From the NCBI GenBank assembly GCA_017521985.1, contig JAFXAZ010000004.1:1-35980 (forward strand): a stretch of 35,980 nt of DNA, in the 5' to 3' direction. Position 1 is the first letter of the stretch; every line of letters starts with the position of its first letter. The notes beneath the pieces are model-generated. The model was not told the DNA's origin and made no database searches. It worked only from the letters and a program-made list of their open reading frames with translations. Both the position numbers and the translations under genes were made by a program. This DNA comes from Lachnospiraceae bacterium (lineage in GTDB: Bacteria; Bacillota; Clostridia; Lachnospirales; Lachnospiraceae). This document shows positions 23,417-32,302 of the stretch, piece after piece.

Positions 23417-25219
23417 ATGCAGTGGAAAAAGAAAGCAGATTCTTCAATGAAACAAGTCCTTTCCTACTTAAAGGATTATCGGTTCAGCAGTATATTGGTG
23501 AAATATTTCTTGCTGTTACTTATCTGTCTTGTACTTCCGGTGGCCACGCTCAGTATTTGGTATGGTAACCAAATGCGTAAAAACCTGGAAGAAGAGATGA
23601 TTAAACGAAACGAGGCATCCTTGGAGCAGGTCTATGAAAATGTAAACTCTATTATTCTGTCTGCCAAAAATCTGGCGTATAGTCTGTCTGCATCAGAAGA
23701 TGTAAGGTATTTGGGAACAAGGAACATGATTTATTTTAGTATATCGGAGAATGCAGACAGTTTAATGAGTATGTTAGAAATGGCTCGAAATGCCAGTGAT
23801 TATATGGATTCTATATGTATATACTTTGAAAAATCCAATTCTTTTATTAGTAATCAGGGTGTATTTGGATTTAAGGAATATACGGATAAAGAATGCCTGG
23901 ACTGGTATTCAGAGGATATGCCTAATCGTACGGTTTTTTGGGCACGTAAAAAACATAATAAATATCCTTACCTTTTGTCCATTTTACAACCAATTGGCGA
24001 AGGCAAAAACAGTAATTTAGGAGCCATAATTATAAATATAGATGTGGAAAAACTTGGGGAATTTATCGGAAGCGGTCGCTATCGAAATAAAGACTATTCC
24101 TCTACGTTACTTATCTATGATGGTGCTATGGAAAATTTGATATATAGTGATGAGTACCGCTTGCTCAATGAAGAAGAGCATTTTGAGGTGGGAATAGCTC
24201 CTGAATGGGAAGGAGCATTTTCAAAGGTGCATGAAATAGAAGGTCAAAATTATATTGTCTCAGGACTTGAGTCGGATCAGAATGGCTTTCGTTACCTTTA
24301 TCTTACCTCCATGCACTCTTTTGAACTGCAAAATCAGGCCACCAATCAAATGCTTCGGAATGTGCTGATTTTAATTGTGGGTGTCAGCCTGATTCTGGCA
24401 AGTCTCTTGGCGATTTGGGTATACAATCCAATTCAGCAGACCATGCGGGTGCTGAAGGATGTATCCATGCTTACCGACTGGGACAAAAAAGAACAAGTGG
24501 ATGAGATGGAACGTATTCAGCGCAGTATCCTAAGTGCCAAGCAGGAAAAGGATAACTTGAACGAGCAGATTCAAGAGCGAATTATCAGTTTACATAATGC
24601 GCAAATTTGTGCCCTTCAAACCCAAATTAACCCCCACTTTTTGTACAATACCCTAGAGTCTATCGGAAATGCCGCAGCACTTTTGGTAAAGGGAGATAAT
24701 AAAGTGACGGAAATGATTTATGCTTTGGCCTTGCTTATGCGAATCAGTCTGGCCAGCGAAAATTATCTGGTGCCTTTAGAAGAGGAACTAAAGCATGTGG
24801 AATTGTATGTGAAGCTGGTAGACTTCCGCTTCAGAGGACGAATACGCATGCACATGGAGATTCCGGAGGAGTTAAAGCAGGAAAAAATCGTAAAATTGAC
24901 GCTGCAGCCTCTTATTGAAAATGCTATTGAACACGGACTAGCGCGTAAACGCAGTCAAGGTGATATTTGGGTGAAAGCGGAGAAAATAGGAAACCAAAAC
25001 TATATTCACGTAATCGATAATGGCGACGGAATATCAGAGGAAAAGCTTGTCGCCCTGTCGGAATTACTGCAAGAATCTGCAATCGGAAGTGGCAGACATA
25101 TCGGACTACGCAATGTAAATCAGAGACTTAAGCTGGTGTTTGGGGAAGAATTTGGTCTGACGGTTCGTAGAGCGGAGGAAGGCGGACTGTGCGTGACTGT
25201 GTGCTATAAAGTGGTGTGA
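23417..25219 (+). CDS. Sensor histidine kinase (YesM-like)
   Basis: A 600-residue membrane kinase. The first membrane span is about 25-46, an extracellular sensor domain of some 270 residues follows, and the second span is about 310-335. The cytoplasmic part has the His_kinase motif QINPHFLYNTLES with the phospho-acceptor His407, then the ATP-binding N box (LQPLIENAIEHGL) and G1 box (IDNGDGI). This is the LytS/YesM class. The gene lies two bases after the response regulator. Its ligand is probably extracellular, perhaps a sugar, judging by the transporter genes further on. Confidence 0.93.
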   Translation: MQWKKKADSSMKQVLSYLKDYRFSSILVKYFLLLLICLVLPVATLSIWYGNQMRKNLEEEMIKRNEASLEQVYENVNSIILSAKNLAYSLSASEDVRYLGTRNMIYFSISENADSLMSMLEMARNASDYMDSICIYFEKSNSFISNQGVFGFKEYTDKECLDWYSEDMPNRTVFWARKKHNKYPYLLSILQPIGEGKNSNLGAIIINIDVEKLGEFIGSGRYRNKDYSSTLLIYDGAMENLIYSDEYRLLNEEEHFEVGIAPEWEGAFSKVHEIEGQNYIVSGLESDQNGFRYLYLTSMHSFELQNQATNQMLRNVLILIVGVSLILASLLAIWVYNPIQQTMRVLKDVSMLTDWDKKEQVDEMERIQRSILSAKQEKDNLNEQIQERIISLHNAQICALQTQINPHFLYNTLESIGNAAALLVKGDNKVTEMIYALALLMRISLASENYLVPLEEELKHVELYVKLVDFRFRGRIRMHMEIPEELKQEKIVKLTLQPLIENAIEHGLARKRSQGDIWVKAEKIGNQNYIHVIDNGDGISEEKLVALSELLQESAIGSGRHIGLRNVNQRLKLVFGEEFGLTVRRAEEGGLCVTVCYKVV

Positions 25220-25255
25220 GAAAGTGAGTAAAATTTACAAAAAATTTATAATTTA

Positions 25256-25269
25256 GACGATATATCGTC
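25256..25269. promoter_or_regulatory. Perfect 14-bp palindrome
   Basis: GACGATATATCGTC lies 36 bases after the kinase stop and 156 bases before the next start. It has the form of a dimeric-protein operator. No regulator is known. Confidence 0.3.
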
Positions 25270-25355
25270 CACATGCCCTAAAAAGACCTGCTACAATATG
25301 CTTGTAACTGTTCAAAAAAACAGTACATATTTCAAAATAATGAGTTGCGCGGTAC

Positions 25356-25384
25356 TTGATTATGGCTTGAATGGGTGTTAAGAT
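25356..25384 (+). promoter_or_regulatory. Possible promoter of the Rpn-family gene
   Basis: TTGATT (25356-25361), 17 bases and TAAGAT (25379-25384). A TATAAT also begins at 25384 but lacks a properly spaced -35. Confidence 0.35.
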
Positions 25385-25424
25385 ATAATTAAGTATACCG
25401 CATGGCTCATGAAGGAGGTTGTAT

Positions 25425-26393
25425 ATGGGTGCGAAAGACATCGTTACAAAGGATTACGTGAAGGAGAATGCTGTTTTTGCAGATGCCTTCAATAAGTTTA
25501 TTTATAAGGGCGAGCAGGTTATAAAGCCTGAAAACCTAAGACCACTGGATACGGATATCACAGCAATACCTTATGGTGCCGAGGGTGTTGGAGTTCCTAC
25601 TCAGAGGTATCGTGATGTGCTGAAAAGTGTTACGGCTATGGAGGATGACAGCAAGGTATATCTGCTTTTGGCTATAGAAGCTCAAAGCGAGGTGCACCAT
25701 GCCATGCCTGTCAGAAACATGGTCTATGATGCCCTACAGTATGCAGCACAGGTAGAGGAGGCTGCACACTCTCACAAGGAGGCCAGAAAGGCTAAAGATC
25801 CAAAGGAACTGGAAAAAAAGCCTACGGCAGCCGAGTATTTGTCCGGATTTTACAAAGAGGACCGATTAATTCCGGTGATTACTCTGGTGGTATACTTTGG
25901 AGCCGGAGAATGGGAAGGACCTATGAGTCTGCATGAAATGATGACAGTACAGGAACCGGAGATTTTGTCACTGGTGTCAGACTACAAGCTGAACCTGATT
26001 GCACCGGAGAGTATGTCAGATGAAGAAATTGACCAGTTTCAGACAAGCTTACGTGAGGTGATGCTGTTCATTAAGCACTCCAAGGACAGGACAAAACTGA
26101 ATGAAATGGTGCAGAAGGACGAACGCTTTCAAAATATGGACAGAAATGCTGCCAGAGTGGTTAGTACTGTAACCGGTATAGAGTTTGAAGAAGATGAAGA
26201 GGAGGAAAAGGTAGATATGTGTCAGGCACTTAAGGAAATGATGGAGGAGGCAACTAACGAGGGGATGCAGCAGGGAGCACTGGAAACAGCAAAGAGGATG
26301 CTGAAGGAAGGCGGCTTATCTATGGAGTTTATTGCAAGAATGACAACACTGACCGTGGAAGAGGTTCAGGAGCTTGCAGCAGGAATCGTGTAA
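25425..26393 (+). CDS. Rpn-family nuclease / putative transposase
   Basis: A 322-residue protein of the Rpn (recombination-promoting nuclease) group in the PD-(D/E)XK superfamily. The likely catalytic core is within residues 15-175: Asp64 in RYRDVLKSV and Glu85-x-Gln87 in LLLAIEAQSEV, followed by VVYFGAGEWEGP, a stretch common in these proteins. The C-terminal tail (GALETAKRMLKEGGLSMEFIARMTTLT) is the typical helical end. Experiments on E. coli Rpn proteins show DNA cleavage; some promote RecA-independent recombination or phage defence. AAGGAGG precedes the ATG at 25425. It sits between the kinase and the sugar genes and has its own terminator. Confidence 0.82.
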   Translation: MGAKDIVTKDYVKENAVFADAFNKFIYKGEQVIKPENLRPLDTDITAIPYGAEGVGVPTQRYRDVLKSVTAMEDDSKVYLLLAIEAQSEVHHAMPVRNMVYDALQYAAQVEEAAHSHKEARKAKDPKELEKKPTAAEYLSGFYKEDRLIPVITLVVYFGAGEWEGPMSLHEMMTVQEPEILSLVSDYKLNLIAPESMSDEEIDQFQTSLREVMLFIKHSKDRTKLNEMVQKDERFQNMDRNAARVVSTVTGIEFEEDEEEEKVDMCQALKEMMEEATNEGMQQGALETAKRMLKEGGLSMEFIARMTTLTVEEVQELAAGIV

Positions 26394-26415
26394 AAAAAGA
26401 ATGTTTATGGGGAGG

Positions 26416-26445
26416 GAGGAACTTTCACAGGGTTCCTCTTCTTTT
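26416..26445 (+). terminator. Terminator of the Rpn-family gene
   Basis: GAGGAAC (26416-26422) pairs with GTTCCTC (26432-26438), followed by TTCTTTTTG. It starts 23 bases after the stop. Confidence 0.75.
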
Positions 26446-26481
26446 TGTCCTCTTTATCCCCTGATATGTCCTCTGCTTAGG

Positions 26482-26510
26482 TTGGTTTACTATGTTGAAA
26501 GAGATATTAT
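26482..26510 (+). promoter_or_regulatory. Promoter of the sugar-utilisation operon
   Basis: TTGGTT (26482-26487), a 17-base spacer and TATTAT (26505-26510), about 53 bases before the dehydrogenase start. The non-consensus -35 would suit control by an AraC-type activator. Confidence 0.5.
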
Positions 26511-26563
26511 TACATTAAGCGTATTTACACGTAATATTTCGAGAGAAGAAAAGGAGATGCTAA

Positions 26564-27547
26564 ATGAAACATAATATTACAGTAGGAATAATTGGAAGCG
26601 GATTTATGGGTAAAATACATATTGAAGTATTAAACGATTTAGTGGAAACAGTTATCTTATGTAGTGCTGATGAAGAAGGTGGAAAAGCACTTGCGAAAGA
26701 GTATGACTGTAAATTTTATAATAATTACATAGAAATGTTTGAAGCAGAAAAATTAGATTTTGTATCCGTGTGTTTGCCGACACATCTTCATTATCAAGCA
26801 GTGATGAAAGCTTTTGAATATGGCATTAATGTTTTGTGCGAAAAACCATTTGCTTCTTCTGCTGAACAGGCTCGAGAGTTGGTAAGTGTTGCTGAAGAGA
26901 AAAACTTACTGCTTATGGTAGGGCATGGAGTGCGGTTTTTGAAAAGCTATGAATATTTGAAGAGATGCATAAAGGATCAGCGTTTTGGCAAGATGGTGTC
27001 ATTGGAGTTATTTCGACATGGGGGAATGCCTTCCTGGAGTGTAGGGAATTGGTTGGCTGATCTTTCTCGTTCCGGTGGGGCGTTAGGTGATTTTCATATA
27101 CATGATACCGATATGATAATAAATTTGTTAGGCAGTCCTAAGAGTGTTTTAACTGTTGGTAGCATGAAGGCTTCTCAGACTATTTATAGATATGAGGAGG
27201 AAGTCGCCGTTTCTGCGTCCGGAAGCTGGAGAGGTGCAAAGAAATATCCATTTACTGCCGGATTTGAGGCAAATTTTGAGACTGCTTGTATCAAGTTTGA
27301 TAATCGGAATGGAATTAGATTGTATACTGTGGATAGCGAGACAAACCCTCTTGCAGATGAACAATTTAATGAATTTTATGAAAGCAATAGTGCAGTAGAG
27401 AATGAAATGAAATATTTTTGTCATTGTCTCGTTAATAAATTGCAGCCTGAACTGTGTCCTCCGGCAGAAAGTTTAAAAACGATTATAGTAAATTGTGCTG
27501 AGGCAGAAAGTTTAAAAAATAAAGTAGAAATAGTAATAGAATTTTAA
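26564..27547 (+). CDS. Gfo/Idh/MocA-family NAD(P)-dependent dehydrogenase
   Basis: A 327-residue cytosolic oxidoreductase, probably acting on a sugar or inositol-like substrate. The N-terminal Rossmann fold has GIIGSGFMGKIH (8-19). The family hallmark EKP is at 93-95 in LCEKPFAS, and the likely catalytic segment is GDFHIHDTD (175-183) with His180. AAAAGGAG precedes the start. It is 15 bases from the next dehydrogenase and both belong to the sugar operon. Its exact substrate cannot be read from the sequence; the pairing with a second dehydrogenase suggests an oxidation followed by reduction, as in epimerising or keto-sugar routes. Confidence 0.9.
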   Translation: MKHNITVGIIGSGFMGKIHIEVLNDLVETVILCSADEEGGKALAKEYDCKFYNNYIEMFEAEKLDFVSVCLPTHLHYQAVMKAFEYGINVLCEKPFASSAEQARELVSVAEEKNLLLMVGHGVRFLKSYEYLKRCIKDQRFGKMVSLELFRHGGMPSWSVGNWLADLSRSGGALGDFHIHDTDMIINLLGSPKSVLTVGSMKASQTIYRYEEEVAVSASGSWRGAKKYPFTAGFEANFETACIKFDNRNGIRLYTVDSETNPLADEQFNEFYESNSAVENEMKYFCHCLVNKLQPELCPPAESLKTIIVNCAEAESLKNKVEIVIEF

Positions 27548-27562
27548 GGGGAGGGAATAGAG

Positions 27563-28576
27563 ATGAGTAAGAATTATAAGGTAATGTTTGTGGATAAAAA
27601 TTGTGTAGAGCTTTGGGAGGAAGAAATACCGGAGCTTGGTGCTGAAGAGGTATTGATTGAAACTGAGGTTTCACAAATTAGTACAGGAACAGAACTTACA
27701 ATGCTTGAGGCGAATGTAGATAAAGATTCTGTATGGCATGCAAGTTTTAATTATCCAACCTGTACAGGCTATTCAAATGTCGGAAAGATTATCAAGGTAG
27801 GCGAAAAGGTAGATGGAGCATGGTTAGGAAAAAGAGTTCTTACAACATCAAGACATGAAAAGTATGCTGTGAGGTCAGTAGGTGCAGATTTACTCGTTGT
27901 TCCTGATGGGGTGGATTCTGAAGAAGCTGTTTTTGGCACACTGGGTTGCGTTGCAATGGCAAGTATTCGTGCTGCAAAGATTCGTCCTGGCGATACAGTT
28001 GTCGTATATGGTGCAGGCTTGGTTGGACAACTGGTTGCACGTTTGGCCAAAAATGCCGGTGCTTTAAATGTTTTTGTGACAGATGTTTCTGATTATAGGT
28101 TGAGTATGCTTCCTGATGATCTGGGCTATTATAAAATTAATACCATAAAAGAGGATGTAGTAGAAGCACTTGGTAAATATGGCAAGAAAGAATTGGCAAG
28201 AATCGTTTTTGAAACCACAAGTGTTCCTTCACTGATAGAAAAGGAAATTTTGTGTTTACAGAAAAGAGGTTATTTAATTATTACAAGTAGCCCTAAGGGA
28301 AAATCAACTATCGACTTTGAATACTGCAGTCGTAAGGGGTTGACTATTATCGGCGCACATAACTGGGCGATGCATACTCCGGTTGGCACACCTTATGATC
28401 CTTGGACAAGAAGGGAAGATACGTTATATTTCTTGGATTTATTAAGTCAAAAAGAAATATCCCTGAAAAAGACAATTACACATAAGAAAAGCTATAAAAA
28501 TGCTGTCGAAATGTATCAGATGCTTATGAAGGATAGAACTCAGGCATTGTCTGTGTTGCTTTGCTGGAAGGATTGA
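27563..28576 (+). CDS. MDR-family dehydrogenase lacking zinc ligands
   Basis: A 337-residue medium-chain dehydrogenase/reductase. The Rossmann motif is YGAGLVGQLVARLAK. The catalytic-zinc Cys of the usual CGTD is replaced in STGTE (40-44), and the GHE motif is replaced by TGY (68-70) in CTGYSNVGKI, and no structural-zinc Cys cluster is present. So it should be zinc-independent, like MDR proteins found beside Gfo/Idh/MocA enzymes or fused to them. GGGGAGGG precedes the ATG at 27563. It ends nine bases before the first permease gene. Confidence 0.85.
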   Translation: MSKNYKVMFVDKNCVELWEEEIPELGAEEVLIETEVSQISTGTELTMLEANVDKDSVWHASFNYPTCTGYSNVGKIIKVGEKVDGAWLGKRVLTTSRHEKYAVRSVGADLLVVPDGVDSEEAVFGTLGCVAMASIRAAKIRPGDTVVVYGAGLVGQLVARLAKNAGALNVFVTDVSDYRLSMLPDDLGYYKINTIKEDVVEALGKYGKKELARIVFETTSVPSLIEKEILCLQKRGYLIITSSPKGKSTIDFEYCSRKGLTIIGAHNWAMHTPVGTPYDPWTRREDTLYFLDLLSQKEISLKKTITHKKSYKNAVEMYQMLMKDRTQALSVLLCWKD

Positions 28577-28585
28577 GGATGTTAA

Positions 28586-29539
28586 ATGAGAAAAGAAAAT
28601 AAAGATAATTTAAAAATAGTGGTAAAGAAAAAGAGTATATGGAAGGACACCAATACCTGGTCACTTTTGCTGCTCTGCTTGCCTGCTATTATCGGATACA
28701 TATTGTTTTATTACGTACCGATTGCAGTATCTTTGACGATACCATTTCGTGATTACAAATTTAGTCGGGGAATTCTAGGTAGTGCATTTGTGGGTCTAAA
28801 GAATTTTAAATGGATTTTTACCAGCTCATCCATGTTGGAAATTATTAGAAATACATTTCTGTATGGTTTGTGGTTTATGTTTTTGGGACCGTTTACCAAT
28901 GTGATGCTTGCATTGCTTTTGTTTGAGGTTAGAAACAGGAAGGCACTGAAGGCATATCAGACAGTTGTTACTTTCCCAAACTTTATGTCTTTCGTTGTTG
29001 TAGGCTTCATTACGTATGCTATTTTAAGTCCTACTAACGGCTTTATGAATCAGATAATTACGGGATTGGGGGGTGACAAAGTAGATGTATATATCAAGCC
29101 CGGAGCGTGGCCGTTGATACTAAGCTTGGTAAATATATGGAAGCACATTGGTATGGGCTCTATGATGTATTTTGCTTCCTTGATGGGTATTGATACCAGT
29201 TTGTTTGAGGCTGCTGAGATGGACGGAGCGACCAGATGGCATAAGATGCGTTATATTTCAATTCCTCATTTGGTTCCTCTGATTTGTATTTATATTATTT
29301 TGGGCGTAGATCAGTTGGTTGGAGGTAGCTTCGACTTGTTTTATATTATACCGAGAGATGTGCCTCTTTTGTATGACACCACAGATATTTTAAGTACATA
29401 TGTATACCGCGCGTTGGCAAATGGAACCTATGCAATGGGTGCGGCAGTAGGTTTGTTGCAGTCAGCAGTAGGTATGTTACTGGTTGTGATAGCGAATCTG
29501 ATTGTAAAGAAAATATCTCCGGATAATTCCCTGTTTTAG
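28586..29539 (+). CDS. Sugar ABC transporter permease (LplB-like)
   Basis: A 317-residue inner-membrane permease with six spans, carrying the ATPase-contact EAA motif as FEAAEMDGATRWHKMRYISI. Proteins of the LplB type carry oligosaccharides or modified sugars. It is nine bases after the MDR gene and nine bases before the second permease. No ATPase gene is present here; such systems commonly share a general sugar ATPase (MsmK-type) encoded elsewhere. The weak ribosome site suggests coupling to the upstream gene. Confidence 0.92.
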   Translation: MRKENKDNLKIVVKKKSIWKDTNTWSLLLLCLPAIIGYILFYYVPIAVSLTIPFRDYKFSRGILGSAFVGLKNFKWIFTSSSMLEIIRNTFLYGLWFMFLGPFTNVMLALLLFEVRNRKALKAYQTVVTFPNFMSFVVVGFITYAILSPTNGFMNQIITGLGGDKVDVYIKPGAWPLILSLVNIWKHIGMGSMMYFASLMGIDTSLFEAAEMDGATRWHKMRYISIPHLVPLICIYIILGVDQLVGGSFDLFYIIPRDVPLLYDTTDILSTYVYRALANGTYAMGAAVGLLQSAVGMLLVVIANLIVKKISPDNSLF

Positions 29540-29548
29540 GAGGATATA

Positions 29549-30451
29549 ATGAAGAAAAAGAAAAAAATAGATGGTTTTAACATTGTATTGCATTTGTTTT
29601 TTATACTATTTTGTGCATGCTTTATCATTCCTTTGGTACTGGTAATTTCAGCATCCTTTACTAGTGAAGGTGCTTTGGCTTTAGGTGGCTTCAGTTTATT
29701 ACCAAGGGAATTTACCTTGGAGGCTTATCGTTCTGCCTTTGCAAATGGAGAAAGAATGATTAGAGCATACATAGTGACGATTGCACAGGCGGGACTTGGT
29801 ACCTTTTTAGCTTGTGTGATATGTGGTATGATGGCGTATCCGTTATCTAGAACAAATTTTCGTTTTAAAGGGTTCTTGACAGGATTTATCTTTATTACCA
29901 TGCTTTTCAGTGCAGGTATGATACCGAGATATATTGTGTTTGCCAAATATTATGGGATTAACGATAGTTTCCTCATTTATATTCTGCCGGTTATAACTGG
30001 CGGAGCATGGAATACACTGATTTTTAGAACTTTCTTTAAGGGACTACCGGAATCGTTATTTGAGTCAGCCCATATGGACGGTGCAAAGGAGCTTACAGTA
30101 TTCTTTAAAATTGTTGTACCATTGTCGACTCCAGTATTCGCAAGTATTGCTTTCATGACTTTGGTAACTAGGTGGAATGATTATTCTACATCTATGATTT
30201 ACATTAGGGATGAAAAATTGTACACACTACAGTTCTTGTTACAACGAATAATGAAGGAAGCAGATTTTTTGAAAAATCTTGCAAACAGTGGAGAATTGGC
30301 GGGTATTGTAAATATAGAAAATATGCTGTTGCCTAGTGAAAATTTAAAATATGCGATGTGTATTATTGCCGCAGGACCGATGTTAGTAATCTTTCCGTTT
30401 TTCCAGAAGTATTTTTCGCAGGGATTGACGGTAGGTGCAGTCAAAGGGTAA
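29549..30451 (+). CDS. Sugar ABC transporter permease (YtcP-like)
   Basis: The second permease, 300 residues with six spans and the EAA motif FESAHMDGAKELTVFFKI. It pairs with the upstream permease to form the channel. The N-terminus starts with a poly-Lys patch (MKKKKKIDGF), marking the cytoplasmic side. TTAGGAGG precedes the start. An 86-base gap with a palindrome separates it from the solute-binding protein gene. Confidence 0.92.
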   Translation: MKKKKKIDGFNIVLHLFFILFCACFIIPLVLVISASFTSEGALALGGFSLLPREFTLEAYRSAFANGERMIRAYIVTIAQAGLGTFLACVICGMMAYPLSRTNFRFKGFLTGFIFITMLFSAGMIPRYIVFAKYYGINDSFLIYILPVITGGAWNTLIFRTFFKGLPESLFESAHMDGAKELTVFFKIVVPLSTPVFASIAFMTLVTRWNDYSTSMIYIRDEKLYTLQFLLQRIMKEADFLKNLANSGELAGIVNIENMLLPSENLKYAMCIIAAGPMLVIFPFFQKYFSQGLTVGAVKG

Positions 30452-30494
30452 GTGTAATGGAAAAAAGTCTTGGAAACAAGATTTTTATAAATAG

Positions 30495-30510
30495 GTGTCA
30501 AACTTGACAC
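30495..30510. promoter_or_regulatory. Palindrome upstream of the solute-binding protein gene
   Basis: GTGTCAA (30495-30501) and TTGACAC (30504-30510) around a two-base centre, 28 bases before the start codon and just before the ribosome site AAGGAGG. It may be an operator, or a small stem that stabilises the 3' mRNA so that the binding protein is made in excess. Confidence 0.4.
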
Positions 30511-30537
30511 TACCAAATATTTCAAGGAGGAAACGAA

Positions 30538-32205
30538 ATGAAAAACAAAAAAGTAGTAGCGCTGCTTTTAGCAGCAGTTATGTCACTGGGATGTTTGGCA
30601 GGCTGTGGTAAAGAGCCGGTACAATCATCCGAAGTGGAAAAGGAGACTCAGAAGACAAGCGAGTCTGTGGCAACAGAAAGCACAGAGGATGTAGCGGAAC
30701 TGGAAGATAAAACTATTCAGATCTGGCTGATGGGACCTGGAAAACAGAAGGATTCTGATAGGGTTTGGGAAGTATTTAATGAAAAGCTTCAGGAATATGT
30801 ACCGAATACTACCGTAGAATTTACAATTGTACCAAAGGCTGAATACAAGGATTCTTTTAACCGTTTGTTGGCTGCCGGAGAGAAAGTAGACTTGGCATGG
30901 GTAGGATGGCTTACTTCTCTGCAGAGTGACATGGATGACGGCAACCTGTTGCCTTTAGATGATTTATTGGCTGAGTATGGACAGGGAATTATCGATACAC
31001 TTGGTGAAGAAGTTATGGATATGCATACGAATACTACTGACGGCAAAACTTATTACACAGTTAGCTGGCAGGGATTGGTTGGTTATAAGTCTGCATTCTG
31101 GATGCCGACAGAGTTAGTAGACTTAGCCGGAGAAGGCTGGCTGGAGGATACTCAGGAAGTTGTAACGAAGTGGTGGAATGAAGATCCGAATGGGGATAAC
31201 TTTAATGCAGTATTTGATCAGTTTGACATTTACTTAGCGGCTTGTAAGGATGCCGGCAAGCTTTACAGTGGTATCCGTCCTAATTACGATTTTACCGCTT
31301 GGAGTGGTAGAACAGAAACATTGCGTATTCTTCCGAGTGTAAACGAAATTGGTGTACGTCGTAACAGCGAAAATAAGCTGGAAGTTATTGATAGTGTACA
31401 GACAGAAAGTCGTCGTGTATATGCGCAGAGAATGGCTGAGTTTTATGAAAAAGGATATATTCGTTCCGATATTGCTTCTGTAGATCAGAATAATTTGAAA
31501 TTTGTTACTAACGGTGAATATACGGATAATACTGTTGTAATGTGGTCTCATAATGTTTTAACAGATACAGCAAAGGAAACAAAGGAAGCTGCAGCGGGGG
31601 TAGAATTATCTTTTATCGACCGTGAGCCGGCAGCTACTTTTGAGCTTGGTAATTCAACTGCAATGGCTGTTCCTTATTCTGCAGATGAACCGGAACGTGC
31701 CATTATGGTATTAAATGCATTGTATACAGAGCCAGAATTATATCAGTTGTTAATTTACGGTATTGAGGGTGAACATTATACTGCAAATGCAGATGGCACT
31801 ATTACAACATCTTACGGAGCAGAGGGAACTGCTGATGCTGATTATGGTTTGACAAGATGGACTATTGGTACCTGCATGAATTCCTTGATTACTCAGGCTG
31901 ATTCACCTGATTATTATCCAGAACTGTTAGCGGCAGAGGAAGACGCTTTGGTAAATCCGTTTATCAATTTTGCTTTTGATAAGACAAATGTTCAGGATAT
32001 TATTGCAGCAGTTGGTGCAGTGGATTCTGTATACTCTAAGATGGTTGACCTTTGTGCAGCAGGTGCAGAAATGGAAGCAAAATTGGATGAGTGGATAGCA
32101 GAACGTAAGGCAGCAGGTGCGGATAAGTTGATTGAAGAATATCAGAAACAGTTGGATGAGTACATTAAAAAGTATAACGTTACTGATTGGACTACTACCT
32201 GGTAA
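30538..32205 (+). CDS. Solute-binding lipoprotein of the sugar ABC transporter
   Basis: A 555-residue extracellular binding protein held by a lipid anchor. The signal peptide ends in the lipobox LAGC with Cys23, followed by a Ser/Glu/Thr-rich linker to about residue 60. The mature part starts TIQIWLMGPGKQ and has the two-lobed layout of cluster-B family 1 binding proteins of the LipO/YtcQ type, which are longer than average (about 500-560 residues). It should deliver an oligosaccharide or sugar acid to the two permeases. AAGGAGG precedes the start; a strong hairpin follows the stop. Confidence 0.92.
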   Translation: MKNKKVVALLLAAVMSLGCLAGCGKEPVQSSEVEKETQKTSESVATESTEDVAELEDKTIQIWLMGPGKQKDSDRVWEVFNEKLQEYVPNTTVEFTIVPKAEYKDSFNRLLAAGEKVDLAWVGWLTSLQSDMDDGNLLPLDDLLAEYGQGIIDTLGEEVMDMHTNTTDGKTYYTVSWQGLVGYKSAFWMPTELVDLAGEGWLEDTQEVVTKWWNEDPNGDNFNAVFDQFDIYLAACKDAGKLYSGIRPNYDFTAWSGRTETLRILPSVNEIGVRRNSENKLEVIDSVQTESRRVYAQRMAEFYEKGYIRSDIASVDQNNLKFVTNGEYTDNTVVMWSHNVLTDTAKETKEAAAGVELSFIDREPAATFELGNSTAMAVPYSADEPERAIMVLNALYTEPELYQLLIYGIEGEHYTANADGTITTSYGAEGTADADYGLTRWTIGTCMNSLITQADSPDYYPELLAAEEDALVNPFINFAFDKTNVQDIIAAVGAVDSVYSKMVDLCAAGAEMEAKLDEWIAERKAAGADKLIEEYQKQLDEYIKKYNVTDWTTTW

Positions 32206-32223
32206 TATGCAATAAGTTAAATT

Positions 32224-32259
32224 TTAATCCCGTAGGTTAGCAATAAACTACGGGATTAA
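32224..32259 (+). terminator. Hairpin terminating the sugar operon
   Basis: TTAATCCCGTAG (32224-32235) is the exact complement of CTACGGGATTAA (32248-32259), a 12-pair stem 19 bases after the stop. The T-run after it is poor, so some read-through into the surface-protein gene is likely. Confidence 0.75.
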
Positions 32260-32302
32260 TTAAAAGTAACAAAGTGGTTTGAACAATGGAAAGGAGACGA
32301 CA

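Noticed and set aside
28763-28772. AGTCGGGG motif inside a permease gene, like the array hairpins
   Set aside because: It has no complementary arm nearby and is explained by the coding sequence.
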